Positions 36,680 to 44,572 of a stretch of DNA of 64,000 nt are shown one piece after another. The DNA comes from Streptomyces sp. 135 (GTDB lineage Bacteria > Actinomycetota > Actinomycetes > Streptomycetales > Streptomycetaceae). The translations under genes and the position numbers were made by a program. Position 1 is the first letter of the stretch. Each line of letters starts with the position of its first letter. The stretch lies in contig NZ_CP075691.1 in NCBI RefSeq assembly GCF_020026305.1, forward strand, positions 2,046,001-2,110,000, given 5' to 3'. The notes beneath the pieces are model-generated. The model was not told the origin of the DNA. It made no database searches and worked only from the letters and a program-made list of their open reading frames with translations.

Positions 36680-37486
36680 TCAGCGCTTGCGCCCCACCGC
36701 CCCGTACCCCGGCGTGGGCCGCTCCCCCGTTTCCGGCGTCCCCGGCGTCCCCGCGCCCGGTTCCGGCTTCCAGCGGTCGATGATCGCCACTCCGGGGTCC
36801 ACCATCTCGTACCCCTCGAAGAAGCGCTCCACCTCCGCGCGGGTGCGCAGCGCCAGCGTCATGCCGCGTGACTTGTAGAGCTCCGCCGCCTGCCGCGCCG
36901 TGTCCGGGGTGAACTCGCCCGTGCCGTGCGACAGCATCAGGTGGCTGCCCGGCGGCAGGGCGCTCATCAGGCGGTCCACCAGTTCGTACGCGCCGTCCTC
37001 GTCCGCGATGAAGTGCAGCAGCGCGACGAGCGACAGGGCGACCGGCCGGTCGAAGTCGAGGACCCGCCCGGCCTCTTCGAGGATTTTCTCCGGTTCGCGG
37101 AAGTCCGCCTGGATGTACTCGGTGGCGCCCTGCGGCGTCGAGCGGAGCAGCGCCTCGGCGTGGGCGAGGACGATCGGGTCGTTGTCGCAGTAGACGACGC
37201 GGGTCTCCGGGGCGATGGCCTGGGCGACCTGATGGAGGTTCGGTTCGGTCGGTATCCCCGTGCCGATGTCCAGGAACTGCCGGACGCCCTGGGTCGTGAG
37301 CCAGCGCGTGGCGCGGTGCATGAACGCGCGGTTGGCCCGCGCCATCGTCAGGACCTGCCCGTCCATGGCGACGAGCCGGCGGCCCATCTCCTCGTCCACC
37401 GGGTAGTTGTCCTTGCCGCCCAGGAACCAGTCGTACATGCGTGCGGGGTGCGGCTTGCTGGTGTCGATGTACGACGGGTCGGTCAC
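36680..37486 (-). CDS. SAM-dependent methyltransferase (DUF574/Methyltransf_19)
   Basis: 268 aa from GTG at 37486. Family marks: DTSKPHPARMYDWFLGGKDNY at the N-terminus, LDIGTGIPTEPNLHQVAQ (SAM loop), VVYCDNDPIVLAHAEALL, VALLHFIADEDG and LMLSHGT. These proteins are abundant in Streptomyces and of unknown substrate; this family often accompanies XRE/DUF397 genes as here, although cause is unclear. Confidence 0.92.
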   Translation of the reverse strand: MTDPSYIDTSKPHPARMYDWFLGGKDNYPVDEEMGRRLVAMDGQVLTMARANRAFMHRATRWLTTQGVRQFLDIGTGIPTEPNLHQVAQAIAPETRVVYCDNDPIVLAHAEALLRSTPQGATEYIQADFREPEKILEEAGRVLDFDRPVALSLVALLHFIADEDGAYELVDRLMSALPPGSHLMLSHGTGEFTPDTARQAAELYKSRGMTLALRTRAEVERFFEGYEMVDPGVAIIDRWKPEPGAGTPGTPETGERPTPGYGAVGRKR

Positions 37487-37532
37487 GGCAGCTCCACGGG
37501 TAGGCGGCGGTCGGGGAGGAGGGACGCGGTGG

Positions 37533-37841
37533 TCACGACAGCAGGAAGTCCGCCTCGCCGGCCTTCGCCCCCTGGATGAAGGCGTTGATCTCCCCGTGCG
37601 TGTAGATGAGCGCGGGGCCGTCGGGGTCGGCCGACTGGCGCACCGCGACCCTGCCGTCGTCGAGTTTCATGGCCTCCAGGCAGTTGCCGCCGTTGCCGCC
37701 GCTCCACGGTTTGTGCCAGCCGTCGTTGCCGAGGTCACGGGCGGGCATGCCGTTGTAGATGCGGGACTCGGCACGCGAGTCGTCGCGGGCCCCGGGCGAA
37801 CGCGGACCGGCGGGGCGCGTTCCGGCTCGATGTCGGTCCAT
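37533..37841 (-). CDS. DUF397 small protein
   Basis: 102 aa. DUF397 core: WHKPWSGGNGGNCLEAMKL, VAVRQSADPDGPALIYTHGE, INAFIQGAKAGEADFL. It begins 1 bp after the XRE stop. In WhiJ/AbaA-type loci a DUF397 protein is thought to act with the neighbouring XRE protein, possibly as antagonist. The basic, low-complexity first 30 residues are longer than usual, and an internal ATG at residue 32 is an alternative start. Confidence 0.9.
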   Translation of the reverse strand: MDRHRAGTRPAGPRSPGARDDSRAESRIYNGMPARDLGNDGWHKPWSGGNGGNCLEAMKLDDGRVAVRQSADPDGPALIYTHGEINAFIQGAKAGEADFLLS

Positions 37842-37842
37842 G

Positions 37843-38703
37843 TCACAGCTCCTTGCGGACGTCCCGGAGGATGTCCTTCGTGCGTTGTGCGGTGGCGGCC
37901 TGCGCCGCCATGCGGTCCATGACCTCCAGGTGGGTGGCCACCTCTTTGCGCGCGTCCAGGTAGACGGCGCCGGTCAGGTACTCGCTGTAGACCATGTCGG
38001 GCAGCTCCGCCATGGCGAAGCGGAAGAGCACGAACGGTCCGTACGTTCCGGGGTGCGGGCCCGCCGCGAACGGCGCGACCTGGAGCGTGACATGGGGCAT
38101 CTCGGTGGCTTCGAGCAGCCGGTCGAGCTGCGCGCGCATCACCTCGGGGCCGCCGACGGGCCTGCGCAGCGCGGTCTCGTCCATCACCACCCACAGCCGG
38201 GGCGCGTCCTCGCGGGTGAGCAGCGCCTGACGCTCCATGCGCAGCGCCACATACCGCTCGATGTCCGCGGGCCGGGTCTGGCCGATGGCTCCGGAGAGCA
38301 TCACGCCGCGCGCGTACTCCTCGGTCTGGAGCAGGCCGGGCACGAAGTGCGGCTCGTAGGAGCGGATGAGGCTGGCCGCGCCCTCCAGGCTGACGTACAT
38401 GCTGAACCAGCCCGGCAGGATGTCGTGGAACCGCTGCCACCAGCCCGGTTTGTTCGCCTCTTCGGCGAGGGTCACGAACGCGTCGGCCTCGTCGTCGGCG
38501 ACGCCGTAGGCCTTCAGGAGCAGTTGGAGGTACGGGATCTTCAGCGCGACCTCGGCCGTCTCCATGCGGCGGACGGTGGCCGGGGCGACGCGCAGGATCT
38601 TCGCCGCCTCCTCGCGCCTCAGGCCGGCGCTCTCCCGCAGGTCCTGTAGGCGACGACCGAGAACGACCTGGCCGACGGTCGGCGCGGACCGCGGTTCGCT
38701 CAC
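37843..38703 (-). CDS. WhiJ-like XRE regulator (HTH + DUF5753)
   Basis: 286 aa from GTG at 38703, with GGAGGTAGGAG just upstream; the frame upstream is open but lacks a start signal. Helix-turn-helix at about 12-65 (RRLQDLRESAGLRREEAAKI, VAPATVRRMETAEVALK), then a DUF5753 domain (YEPHFVPGLLQTEEYARGVM, VMDETALRRPVGG, FRFAMAELPDMVYSEYLTGAVYLD). Part of a developmental-type triad with DUF397 (downstream) and an anti-sigma-like ATPase (divergent). Confidence 0.93.
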   Translation of the reverse strand: MSEPRSAPTVGQVVLGRRLQDLRESAGLRREEAAKILRVAPATVRRMETAEVALKIPYLQLLLKAYGVADDEADAFVTLAEEANKPGWWQRFHDILPGWFSMYVSLEGAASLIRSYEPHFVPGLLQTEEYARGVMLSGAIGQTRPADIERYVALRMERQALLTREDAPRLWVVMDETALRRPVGGPEVMRAQLDRLLEATEMPHVTLQVAPFAAGPHPGTYGPFVLFRFAMAELPDMVYSEYLTGAVYLDARKEVATHLEVMDRMAAQAATAQRTKDILRDVRKEL

Positions 38704-38824
38704 GTCTCCTACCTCCACCTGACTGCGCGTTGCCACAACCCACACCGCACCGTGAGCCGTTGCGAGCAGTGTGCCATGCGCCGTCTCGGAGGAACACGCC
38801 ACTGTGCACATTTCAGAGTGGCTC

Positions 38825-38854
38825 TTGCCAAGGTGTTCTGGGCGGGGCGATAGT
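38825..38854 (+). promoter_or_regulatory. Promoter of the ATP-binding protein gene
   Basis: TTGCCA (38825-38830), 18 nt, GATAGT (38849-38854), then 7 nt to the GTG, predicting a leaderless, vegetative-type transcript. Confidence 0.6.
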
Positions 38855-38861
38855 GGAGAGC

Positions 38862-39362
38862 GTGACTCCGCCCGCGCCGTTAGGAACCGAAGCCGCCGAA
38901 GGCCGTCTTGGTGATCTCGCCGAGGCACGTCCTGTGAGCGTTGCCGAGGTCTGCGTCAGTTTCGCGCTCGCCCCTCAACCGAACTCCGTCGCGCAGGCCA
39001 GACGCCTGCTGCGCGCGCAGCTCGGCGTCTGGGCCGTGCGTGACGAGGACGCCTGCGACGCGGCGGCACTCGTCCTCTCCGAACTGGTCACCAATGCCGT
39101 GGTGCACACCACGAGCCGGTGGATCATCTGCGAGTTCTGCGCGGATTCGGGGAAGCTGCGGATATCCGTGCGTGACGAAGGGTGCGGGCCAGGTGTGCCG
39201 CGCCCCGTGCACAGGGGGGCAGATGAGGAGCACGGGAGGGGATTGCTTCTCGTCGACGCGGTGAGCAGCGCGTGGGGCGTCCACGAAGCGGGGCCCGGAA
39301 ACGGGCGCACGGTGTGGGCGGAGTTGCGACGGACGGCGGCACAGGTGTCGCCGTTCGCATAG
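38862..39362 (+). CDS. Anti-sigma-like ATP-binding protein (HATPase_c_2)
   Basis: 166 aa from GTG at 38862. GHKL fold with the N box DAAALVLSELVTNAVVHTTS, a G1-type VRDEGCGPGVP and a G2-type HGRGLLLVDAVSSAWGV. Relatives are SpoIIAB/RsbW-like kinases or regulators without known targets. It is divergent from the WhiJ-like XRE gene, completing the usual three-gene arrangement. Confidence 0.9.
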   Translation: MTPPAPLGTEAAEGRLGDLAEARPVSVAEVCVSFALAPQPNSVAQARRLLRAQLGVWAVRDEDACDAAALVLSELVTNAVVHTTSRWIICEFCADSGKLRISVRDEGCGPGVPRPVHRGADEEHGRGLLLVDAVSSAWGVHEAGPGNGRTVWAELRRTAAQVSPFA

Positions 39363-39373
39363 ACCGATCGCGG

Positions 39374-39467
39374 GGCCGGCGTGGACCAGCGCGGCGGTGA
39401 CGCGGATACCGAGAACTCGCGGCCGGCGTGGACCAGCACGGCGGTGTCGCGGGTGCGAGAACGGGTG
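39374..39467. repeat. 47-bp imperfect direct repeat, two copies
   Basis: GGCCGGCGTGGACCAGC begins each unit (39374 and 39421) and GAGAAC ends it. It lies between the ATPase gene and the next small gene. Confidence 0.85.
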
Positions 39468-39501
39468 AGTCGAGCGTGGCAGTGATGCGGGCGGGGGGCA
39501 T

Positions 39502-39945
39502 GTGAGCGCGGGTACGGTGCGGTCGTTGGGTCTGAACACATTGGTCCGGCTCTCCCGGCGGCGACAGCTCGCCGGGGCTCCGCCACCACCCTTGCGGCTC
39601 GACCTGCCCGAGGGCATGACCGAGCCACTCGGCTGCGACGCGGTGGCGGTGCCGGCGGCGCTCGGGCCCCGCCTGATGTCCCGGCTGCCCCGCGTGGGGT
39701 GCGTGTACGAGGACGGGCCGCGCTGGTGGTGGATCGTGCCCGCGGACTCCGATGTCGCCATGGAGTGGCCTGCGGCGGCCGCCTACTCGGCGGGCGCGGT
39801 CGTGCGGGACGGCGGCCGACGCCGCCCGGTGCTGATCAACCGCCCCGACGGCGACGTCCCTTACACTCCGCCGATCCCGCTCTACCTGGCGCTGTGCCGG
39901 GCGACGGGGACGACGCCGGGGTGGTCGCGGGCCTGTCGCGCTTAG
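39502..39945 (+). CDS. Hypothetical protein
   Basis: 147 aa from GTG at 39502, with GGGCGGGGGG upstream. No family recognised. The sequence looks coding: it has W-rich strands (YEDGPRWWWIVPADSD), a conserved-looking VLINRPDGDVPYTPPIPLYLALCRATG and codon GC3 like its neighbours. Probably a small cytosolic protein found next to WhiJ-like loci in streptomycetes. An ATGTGA overlap lies just upstream of the GTG. Confidence 0.7.
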   Translation: MSAGTVRSLGLNTLVRLSRRRQLAGAPPPPLRLDLPEGMTEPLGCDAVAVPAALGPRLMSRLPRVGCVYEDGPRWWWIVPADSDVAMEWPAAAAYSAGAVVRDGGRRRPVLINRPDGDVPYTPPIPLYLALCRATGTTPGWSRACRA

Positions 39946-39980
39946 CGCATCGGGGTCTGTCGCACTTAGCGCATAGGGGG
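39933..39980. repeat. 24-bp tandem repeat, two copies
   Basis: CTGTCGCGCTTAGCGCATCG... and CTGTCGCACTTAGCGCATAG... (39933 and 39957). The first copy contains the stop codon of the hypothetical gene; each copy holds a small palindrome GCGCTTAGCGC-like. Confidence 0.85.
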
Positions 39981-40016
39981 CTTGGGGCTCCTGGCGCTCG
40001 GGGTGGCCCGGGCGGT

Positions 40017-40205
40017 TCAAACGGCTGCGGGGGCCTCCTCGGAGTCGGTGACGCGCACGATCACCAGGAAGGCGTCGGAGGCGAGGTCCATCACGACCTC
40101 CGCGGGTCGGCCTTCCGCGCGGCGGGCCCGCGCGAACTCCTCCGCGGGCCATGACCCGCGGGGTCCGCCCGCGGGGAAACGCTCCAGCACCAGTCGTCCG
40201 TTCAT
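40017..40205 (-). CDS. Small conserved-looking hypothetical protein
   Basis: 62 aa from ATG at 40205 with AGGAACACG upstream. One alpha/beta unit: MNGRLVLERFPAGGPRGSWP, EEFARARRAEGRPAEVVMD, and FLVIVRVTDSEEAPAAV. No family recognised. Good ribosome site and GC3 pattern support it as real. Confidence 0.65.
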   Translation of the reverse strand: MNGRLVLERFPAGGPRGSWPAEEFARARRAEGRPAEVVMDLASDAFLVIVRVTDSEEAPAAV

Positions 40206-40375
40206 CGTGTTCCTGCCCCCGTGTGGTTCGGTGCGCTGCTCGAGACTCTGTACCGGTGAGAACGCTCATAGCGCCCTCCAGGGCTCGCAACGTGACCGAA
40301 CTGACACAGAGTTGCGGCATTTCCCAGGGTTCTCCCGGGGCCCCGGGGATCGGGGGGCTCCGGAACTCCGGGGGA

Positions 40376-41059
40376 TCAGTCCTCGTACTCGTCGTGGTAG
40401 CGCACCCGCGCGCTGCCCGCCGGGGCGCCGAGCGCCGACGCCCGCCCCCTCGGCTCCTCCCACTCCTCCTGCCGGCCGAGCGCGGTGAGGTCCAGGAGGC
40501 TGGTGGTGGAGCCGAGGCCGTCCAGGCCGCGGGCGAACGTCGCGTAGGTGTGGAAGACGCGGTCGCCGTCCCGCAGGAAGCAGTTGATCGCGGGGATGTC
40601 GCACGGCTCCTCGGTGGAGGAGGCGCCGAAGTCGTGGTTGAAGTCGCCGCCGTGCGTCGAGTACCAGGGTACGGTCCAGCCCATGCGGGCCTTGAAGGTG
40701 AGGAGCGCGGTGAAGGGCGCGCGGGAGACGGCGACGAAGTTCGTGCCGCGGGCCCGCAGATGTGCGAGGTGCCCGATCTGGTCGAGGAAGGCGGAGCAGC
40801 TGCGGCAGCCCGCCTCCCACTCGGGGGCGTACATGAAGTGGTAGACGATCAGTTGGTCCCGGCCGTCGAAGAGGTCGAGCAGCGTCGCCTTCCCGTCGGA
40901 GCCGTCGAAGTAGTACTCCTTGTCGACCTCCACCATCGGCAGTCGGCGTCGCGCGGCGTTGAGCGCGTCGCGCGCGCGGGTGGCGGCCTTCTCCTTGGCC
41001 AGCAACTCCTCACGTGCGACCAGCCACTCCTCGCGCGTGACGATGTCCGGAAGTCCCAT
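40376..41059 (-). CDS. DUF899 thioredoxin-like protein
   Basis: 227 aa. DUF899 family (thioredoxin fold, AhpC-like): VTREEWLVAREELLAKEKAAT at the N-terminus, then YYFDGSDGKATLLDLFDGRD, QLIVYHFMYAPEWEAGCRSCSAFLDQIGHL (CxxC-type pair), THGGDFNHDFG and YATFARGLDGL. Presumed thiol-disulfide or peroxide chemistry, function unproven. Its leader holds an ECF-like promoter shared with the DoxX gene at 62188. Confidence 0.92.
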   Translation of the reverse strand: MGLPDIVTREEWLVAREELLAKEKAATRARDALNAARRRLPMVEVDKEYYFDGSDGKATLLDLFDGRDQLIVYHFMYAPEWEAGCRSCSAFLDQIGHLAHLRARGTNFVAVSRAPFTALLTFKARMGWTVPWYSTHGGDFNHDFGASSTEEPCDIPAINCFLRDGDRVFHTYATFARGLDGLGSTTSLLDLTALGRQEEWEEPRGRASALGAPAGSARVRYHDEYED

Positions 41060-41100
41060 GGTGTGTCTCCTCCACCCTTCGGGCGCGTACCTCGGCGAAA

Positions 41101-41137
41101 GGGTGGACCGGCGGGGTGTGCGGAACTCATCGCTCCC
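41101..41137 (-). promoter_or_regulatory. Putative ECF-sigma promoter of DUF899
   Basis: Minus strand: GGGAGC-GATGAGTTCCGC, 11 nt, GTCCACCC (41108-41101). The same two blocks and exact spacing occur before the DoxX gene at 62704-62740. Confidence 0.7.
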
Positions 41138-41169
41138 GGGCGAGAAAAGCCGAAAAGGGAATCTGAGGT

Positions 41170-41211
41170 GAGGGGTGAGGGGTGAGGGGTGAGGGGTGAG
41201 GGGTGAGGGGT
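41170..41211. repeat. Heptanucleotide repeat, six perfect GAGGGGT units
   Basis: Six identical GAGGGGT copies, with degenerate GAGGT/GAGAGT flanks to about 41262, upstream of the DUF899 promoter and downstream (minus strand) of the amidohydrolase stop. Confidence 0.95.
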
Positions 41212-41275
41212 GAAAGGCGAAAGGTTCGAGACGCGAGGTGAGAGTGCGAGGTGAGAGGTCACAGGGGCGGCGCGG

Positions 41276-42667
41276 TCAGCCCTCGTACTCCTGGACGCGT
41301 CTGCCGTGGCTCCGGTCGACGAGTTCGGGCAGCAGTTCGCCCAACTCCCGGACCGTCTCCCGCACATCCAGGGTCAGCAGTTCGCGGTCGCGCATGAGGA
41401 CCCGGCCGTCCACGATCGTGGTGCGCACGTCAGCGGAGCGGGCGCTGTGCACCAGGGTGGCGGCCAGGTCGTGCACGGGCTGGGTGTGCGGTCCGCTCAG
41501 GTCCACGAGGATGATGTCGGCGCGCCGCCCCTCGGCGAGGCTGCCGACCACCCGCCCGAGGCCGACGGCTCGCGCGGACTGCGACGTGGCGTGGTCCAGG
41601 GCCTGGCGGGCGGTGAGCCAGGTGGGGTCGTTCTCCGCGTGCTTCTGGACGAGCGCGGTGAGCGTCATGGACTCCCACACGTCGAGGGTGTTGTTGGACG
41701 CGGCGCCGTCCGTGGCCAGGCCGACCGGGACGCCGGCCTCGCGCAGCGTCCGCACGGGTGTGGTGTCCCAGCCGAACTTCAGATAGCCGCGGGGCGCCGA
41801 GGCGACGGCGACGCGACCACCGGAACGGCGCAGCGCGGGCAGGTCGCGGGCAGGGTCGAGGCCGGTGGCGTGGGCGATGAGGAGGTCCACGTCCAGGAGC
41901 CCGGCGCGCTCCAGGACCTCGATGGGCGTACGGCCGTGCCGGGCCAGGCTGTTCTCGGTCTGCTCGCGGTTCTCTGCGGCGTGGATGTGGACGAGCAGCC
42001 CGTGTTCGCGGGCGAGTTCGGCGGTCGCGGCGAGGTCGGTGTCATCGACGGTGTACGGGGCGTGCGGGGCGAGGCAGGTGGTGACGCGCCCGTCGGCGGC
42101 GCCGCGCCGCCGCAGCGCGAAGTCGAGGGAGGCGGCCCGCCCGTCCGGTCCCTGCGAGCTGAAGTAGGCCTGGCCGAGGACGGCACGCAAGCCGCTCTCC
42201 TCGGCGACGTCGGCCACCGTGTCCATGGCGAAGTAGTGGTCGGCGAAGGTGGTGACGCCGCCGCGGATCATCTCGGCACAGGCGAGGCGCGCGCCGAGCC
42301 CGACCGTGCGCTCGGTCAGATTGGACTCGATGGGCCAGATCCAGTCGTTGAACCACGCGTGGGCGGGCAGGTCCTCGGCGAGGCCGCGCAGGGCGACCAT
42401 CGGCGTGTGCGTGTGGCAGTTGATGAGGCCGGGGAGGGCGACGGTGCCGCGGGCGTCGATGTGCTCGGCGGCCACGCGGGCCTCCGGGGTGGCGGTCGTG
42501 CCGGCGGGATCGGCTGCTGTGACCGAGGCAATCACTCCGTCACGTACGACGATCACCGCGTCGTCCACGAAGACGATCTCGCCGTCCGGGCCGTGGGTCA
42601 GGGCGGTGCAGCCGGTGATGAGGAGGTCGGCGGGGGGTGTAGGGGACGGGGGCGTCGGCGGCGTCAT
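41276..42667 (-). CDS. Amidohydrolase (8-oxoguanine deaminase / cytosine deaminase-like)
   Basis: 463 aa. Metal-dependent amidohydrolase superfamily: GLINCHTHTPMVALRG (HxH), PHAPYTVDDTDL, GLLVHIHAAENREQTE, LLIAHATGLDP and GLATDGAASNNTLDVWESM (Asp ligand). The combination points to the AtzA/TrzN/8-oxoguanine deaminase subgroup; the purine or triazine substrate is a guess. ATG at 42667 was chosen over an in-frame upstream extension. Confidence 0.92.
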   Translation of the reverse strand: MTPPTPPSPTPPADLLITGCTALTHGPDGEIVFVDDAVIVVRDGVIASVTAADPAGTTATPEARVAAEHIDARGTVALPGLINCHTHTPMVALRGLAEDLPAHAWFNDWIWPIESNLTERTVGLGARLACAEMIRGGVTTFADHYFAMDTVADVAEESGLRAVLGQAYFSSQGPDGRAASLDFALRRRGAADGRVTTCLAPHAPYTVDDTDLAATAELAREHGLLVHIHAAENREQTENSLARHGRTPIEVLERAGLLDVDLLIAHATGLDPARDLPALRRSGGRVAVASAPRGYLKFGWDTTPVRTLREAGVPVGLATDGAASNNTLDVWESMTLTALVQKHAENDPTWLTARQALDHATSQSARAVGLGRVVGSLAEGRRADIILVDLSGPHTQPVHDLAATLVHSARSADVRTTIVDGRVLMRDRELLTLDVRETVRELGELLPELVDRSHGRRVQEYEG

Positions 42668-42858
42668 TTCTTCACGGTAGTGGCGTCCAGGGCGGCGGGG
42701 GGCGGTGTGGGGGTGGGCTGTGGCTGCGGGGGGGGGTGCGGCCGGGGCGGTCGGTGCGGCATCCGGTACCGCCAGTGCCCGCCCATGCCCGCCCATGCCG
42801 TCGTGACACCATGCCGCACTGTGGGCACGTACGTACGAGACTCAACCGAGGGGGCGCC

Positions 42859-43476
42859 GTGACGGAGACAGCGGCGGCGACGGCGACGACGACGCGGGAC
42901 GAACCCGGTGGCTGGGCCGATCTGCCCGGTGACACGGCCCTCAGCATCCGCGTCCCCGAGGCGGACCATCTGGTGAGCGCGGGCTTCCCGGCCCACGTCA
43001 CGGTGCTCTACCCGTTCCTCAACGAGTCCCGCCTCTGCGCGTCGGCCCACGCCGACCTGGCGGAGGTGTTCGCGGCCCACGCGCCCTTCACCCTCACCTT
43101 CAGCGGGTTCCGCCGCTACCCGGGAGTCCTCTACCTCCCGCCGGAACCCGAAGCCCCCGTACGCGCCCTCACCGAGTCCCTCACCGAGTCCCTCACCGGC
43201 CGCTGGCCCGAAGCGGTCCCGTACCGCGGCATCTTCACCCCTCCCCTCCCGCCCCACCTGACCCTCGCGAACCACGAGGGCCCGGACACGTACGAAGCCG
43301 CCTACGACGCCCTGGAGACCCGGCTCGCCCCGCACCTGCCCCTCGTCAGCCAGGTGAACGAGGTCCACCTGATCGTGACGGACGGCGCGGGCGGCTGGCG
43401 GGACCTCAGGACGTACCGCCTGGGAGAGTGCGTGGCCGGGCCCGCGCTCTGTGACGCGCGTACGAAGCGGATGTGA
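42859..43476 (+). CDS. 2H phosphoesterase / 2'-5' RNA ligase-like protein
   Basis: 205 aa from GTG at 42859 (GAGGGGGC upstream). Two HxT motifs define the 2H superfamily: PAHVTVLYPF near residue 50 and PPHLTLANHEG near residue 140. The fold hydrolyses or forms 2',5'/cyclic phosphodiesters, often on tRNA halves or ADP-ribose cyclic phosphate. No partner RNA-repair gene is adjacent. A 12-bp repeat encodes the LTESLTESLTG stretch (about 108-118). Confidence 0.9.
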   Translation: MTETAAATATTTRDEPGGWADLPGDTALSIRVPEADHLVSAGFPAHVTVLYPFLNESRLCASAHADLAEVFAAHAPFTLTFSGFRRYPGVLYLPPEPEAPVRALTESLTESLTGRWPEAVPYRGIFTPPLPPHLTLANHEGPDTYEAAYDALETRLAPHLPLVSQVNEVHLIVTDGAGGWRDLRTYRLGECVAGPALCDARTKRM

Positions 43477-43635
43477 AACCGCCGGGCAGGAGTCAGGACA
43501 TCCCCCGAGAAGTAGGACGGGCGGGGTGGGCACGTCCGCTACGGTTTGCCGCCGACATGGGTCCACGGCTCCCGCACTCCCGTACCCGGCGGGGGTGGGC
43601 TCGCGGACCCCTCCTCACCCGAAAGGGGCCGCCCC

Positions 43636-44139
43636 GTGGCTCTCACCCTCTCCCGCCTCACCCGTACCCGACTCGCCGTGGCCGGCGCCGCGACCGCCGT
43701 CCTCGCGGTCGCGGCCCCGGCGGCGTACGCCTCACTGGACGACGCCCCGCGGTCGTCGTCCTCCACCGCTGCCACCTCAACGGCCGCCCCGTCGACGCCC
43801 GTCCGGGGCAAGCCCTACACGGAGACCCGGCTCTTCTTCGGCACGGAGCGTCCCGACGGTGGCCCCGCCGTCACCGACAAGCAGTTCATGGCCTTCATCG
43901 ACAAGGAGGTCACGCCGGGCTTCCCCGACGGGCTGACCATCCAGGACGGGCGCGGGCAGTGGCGCGACGCCAACGGCAGGATCGAGCGCGAGCGTTCGTA
44001 CGAACTGATCCTGCTGTATCCGGCGGGCGAGGCGCGCAAGCGGGACGTGTTGATCGAGGAGATCCGCAGCGATTACGAGAAGGCGTTCGCGCAGGAGTCG
44101 GTGGCGCGGCTGGACGAGCGGACGAGGGTCGATTTCTGA
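43636..44139 (+). CDS. Secreted DUF3574 protein
   Basis: 167 aa from GTG at 43636, with GAAAGGGG upstream. Signal peptide RLAVAGAATAVLAVAAPAAY, cleaved near AYA-S. The mature part matches DUF3574: YTETRLFFGTERPDGGPAVTDKQF, FIDKEVTPGFPDGLTI and ILLYPAGEARKRDVLIEEIR. Function unknown; exported. A Ser/Thr/Ala-rich linker follows the signal peptide. Confidence 0.88.
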   Translation: MALTLSRLTRTRLAVAGAATAVLAVAAPAAYASLDDAPRSSSSTAATSTAAPSTPVRGKPYTETRLFFGTERPDGGPAVTDKQFMAFIDKEVTPGFPDGLTIQDGRGQWRDANGRIERERSYELILLYPAGEARKRDVLIEEIRSDYEKAFAQESVARLDERTRVDF

Positions 44140-44572
44140 CCGGCGGCGCGCGGAGGGAGGCGGCCGGGCGAGCTCTGTGGGCCAGGCTCGCGGAGCCTCG
44201 CGGGGCCGGGCGAGCTCCGTGGGCCCGGCTCGCAGAGCCTCGCGGCCATCACGCGGAGCCCCGGCCGTTAGAGGGATCCCCGGCCGACACGCGGAGCCCC
44301 GGCCGTCATGCGGAGCCCCCGGCCGTCACGCAAGGCCTCCCTCCCCGGCGGCCACAGGGCACCTGCCTCCCGACGCGCACAGCCGCAAGGTGCCCCTCAA
44401 CCGCCGTCAACGCCCCTGCGTCGTCACGACGCGCACCAGCCGCACGGTGGACCTCAACACCACAACAACGCCCGCAACAGCGACCGCGGCCGCGGCCGCC
44501 ATGGTGCGCCCCAGCCGCCACAGACACACCACCGCCGCCACGGTGCACGCCCCTGCTGCCACACCCCGGGCG
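44140..44572. other. Non-coding gap with direct repeats
   Basis: 433 bp without a convincing gene. It begins with a 42-bp tandem repeat and about four short GCGGAGCCCCGGCCGT units (44166-44335), then a CAC/CGC-rich stretch to the nucleotidyltransferase stop. Frames here have no ribosome site or normal codon bias. No terminator is obvious. Confidence 0.7.
44166..44335. repeat. 42-bp tandem repeat plus short CGGAGCCCCGG repeats
   Basis: GGGCGAGCTC-T/C-GTGGGCC... starts at 44166 and 44208, with the two 42-bp copies nearly identical. CACGCGGAGCCCCGGCCG then recurs near 44250, 44288 and, as CATGCGGAGCCCCC, near 44307. Confidence 0.85.
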
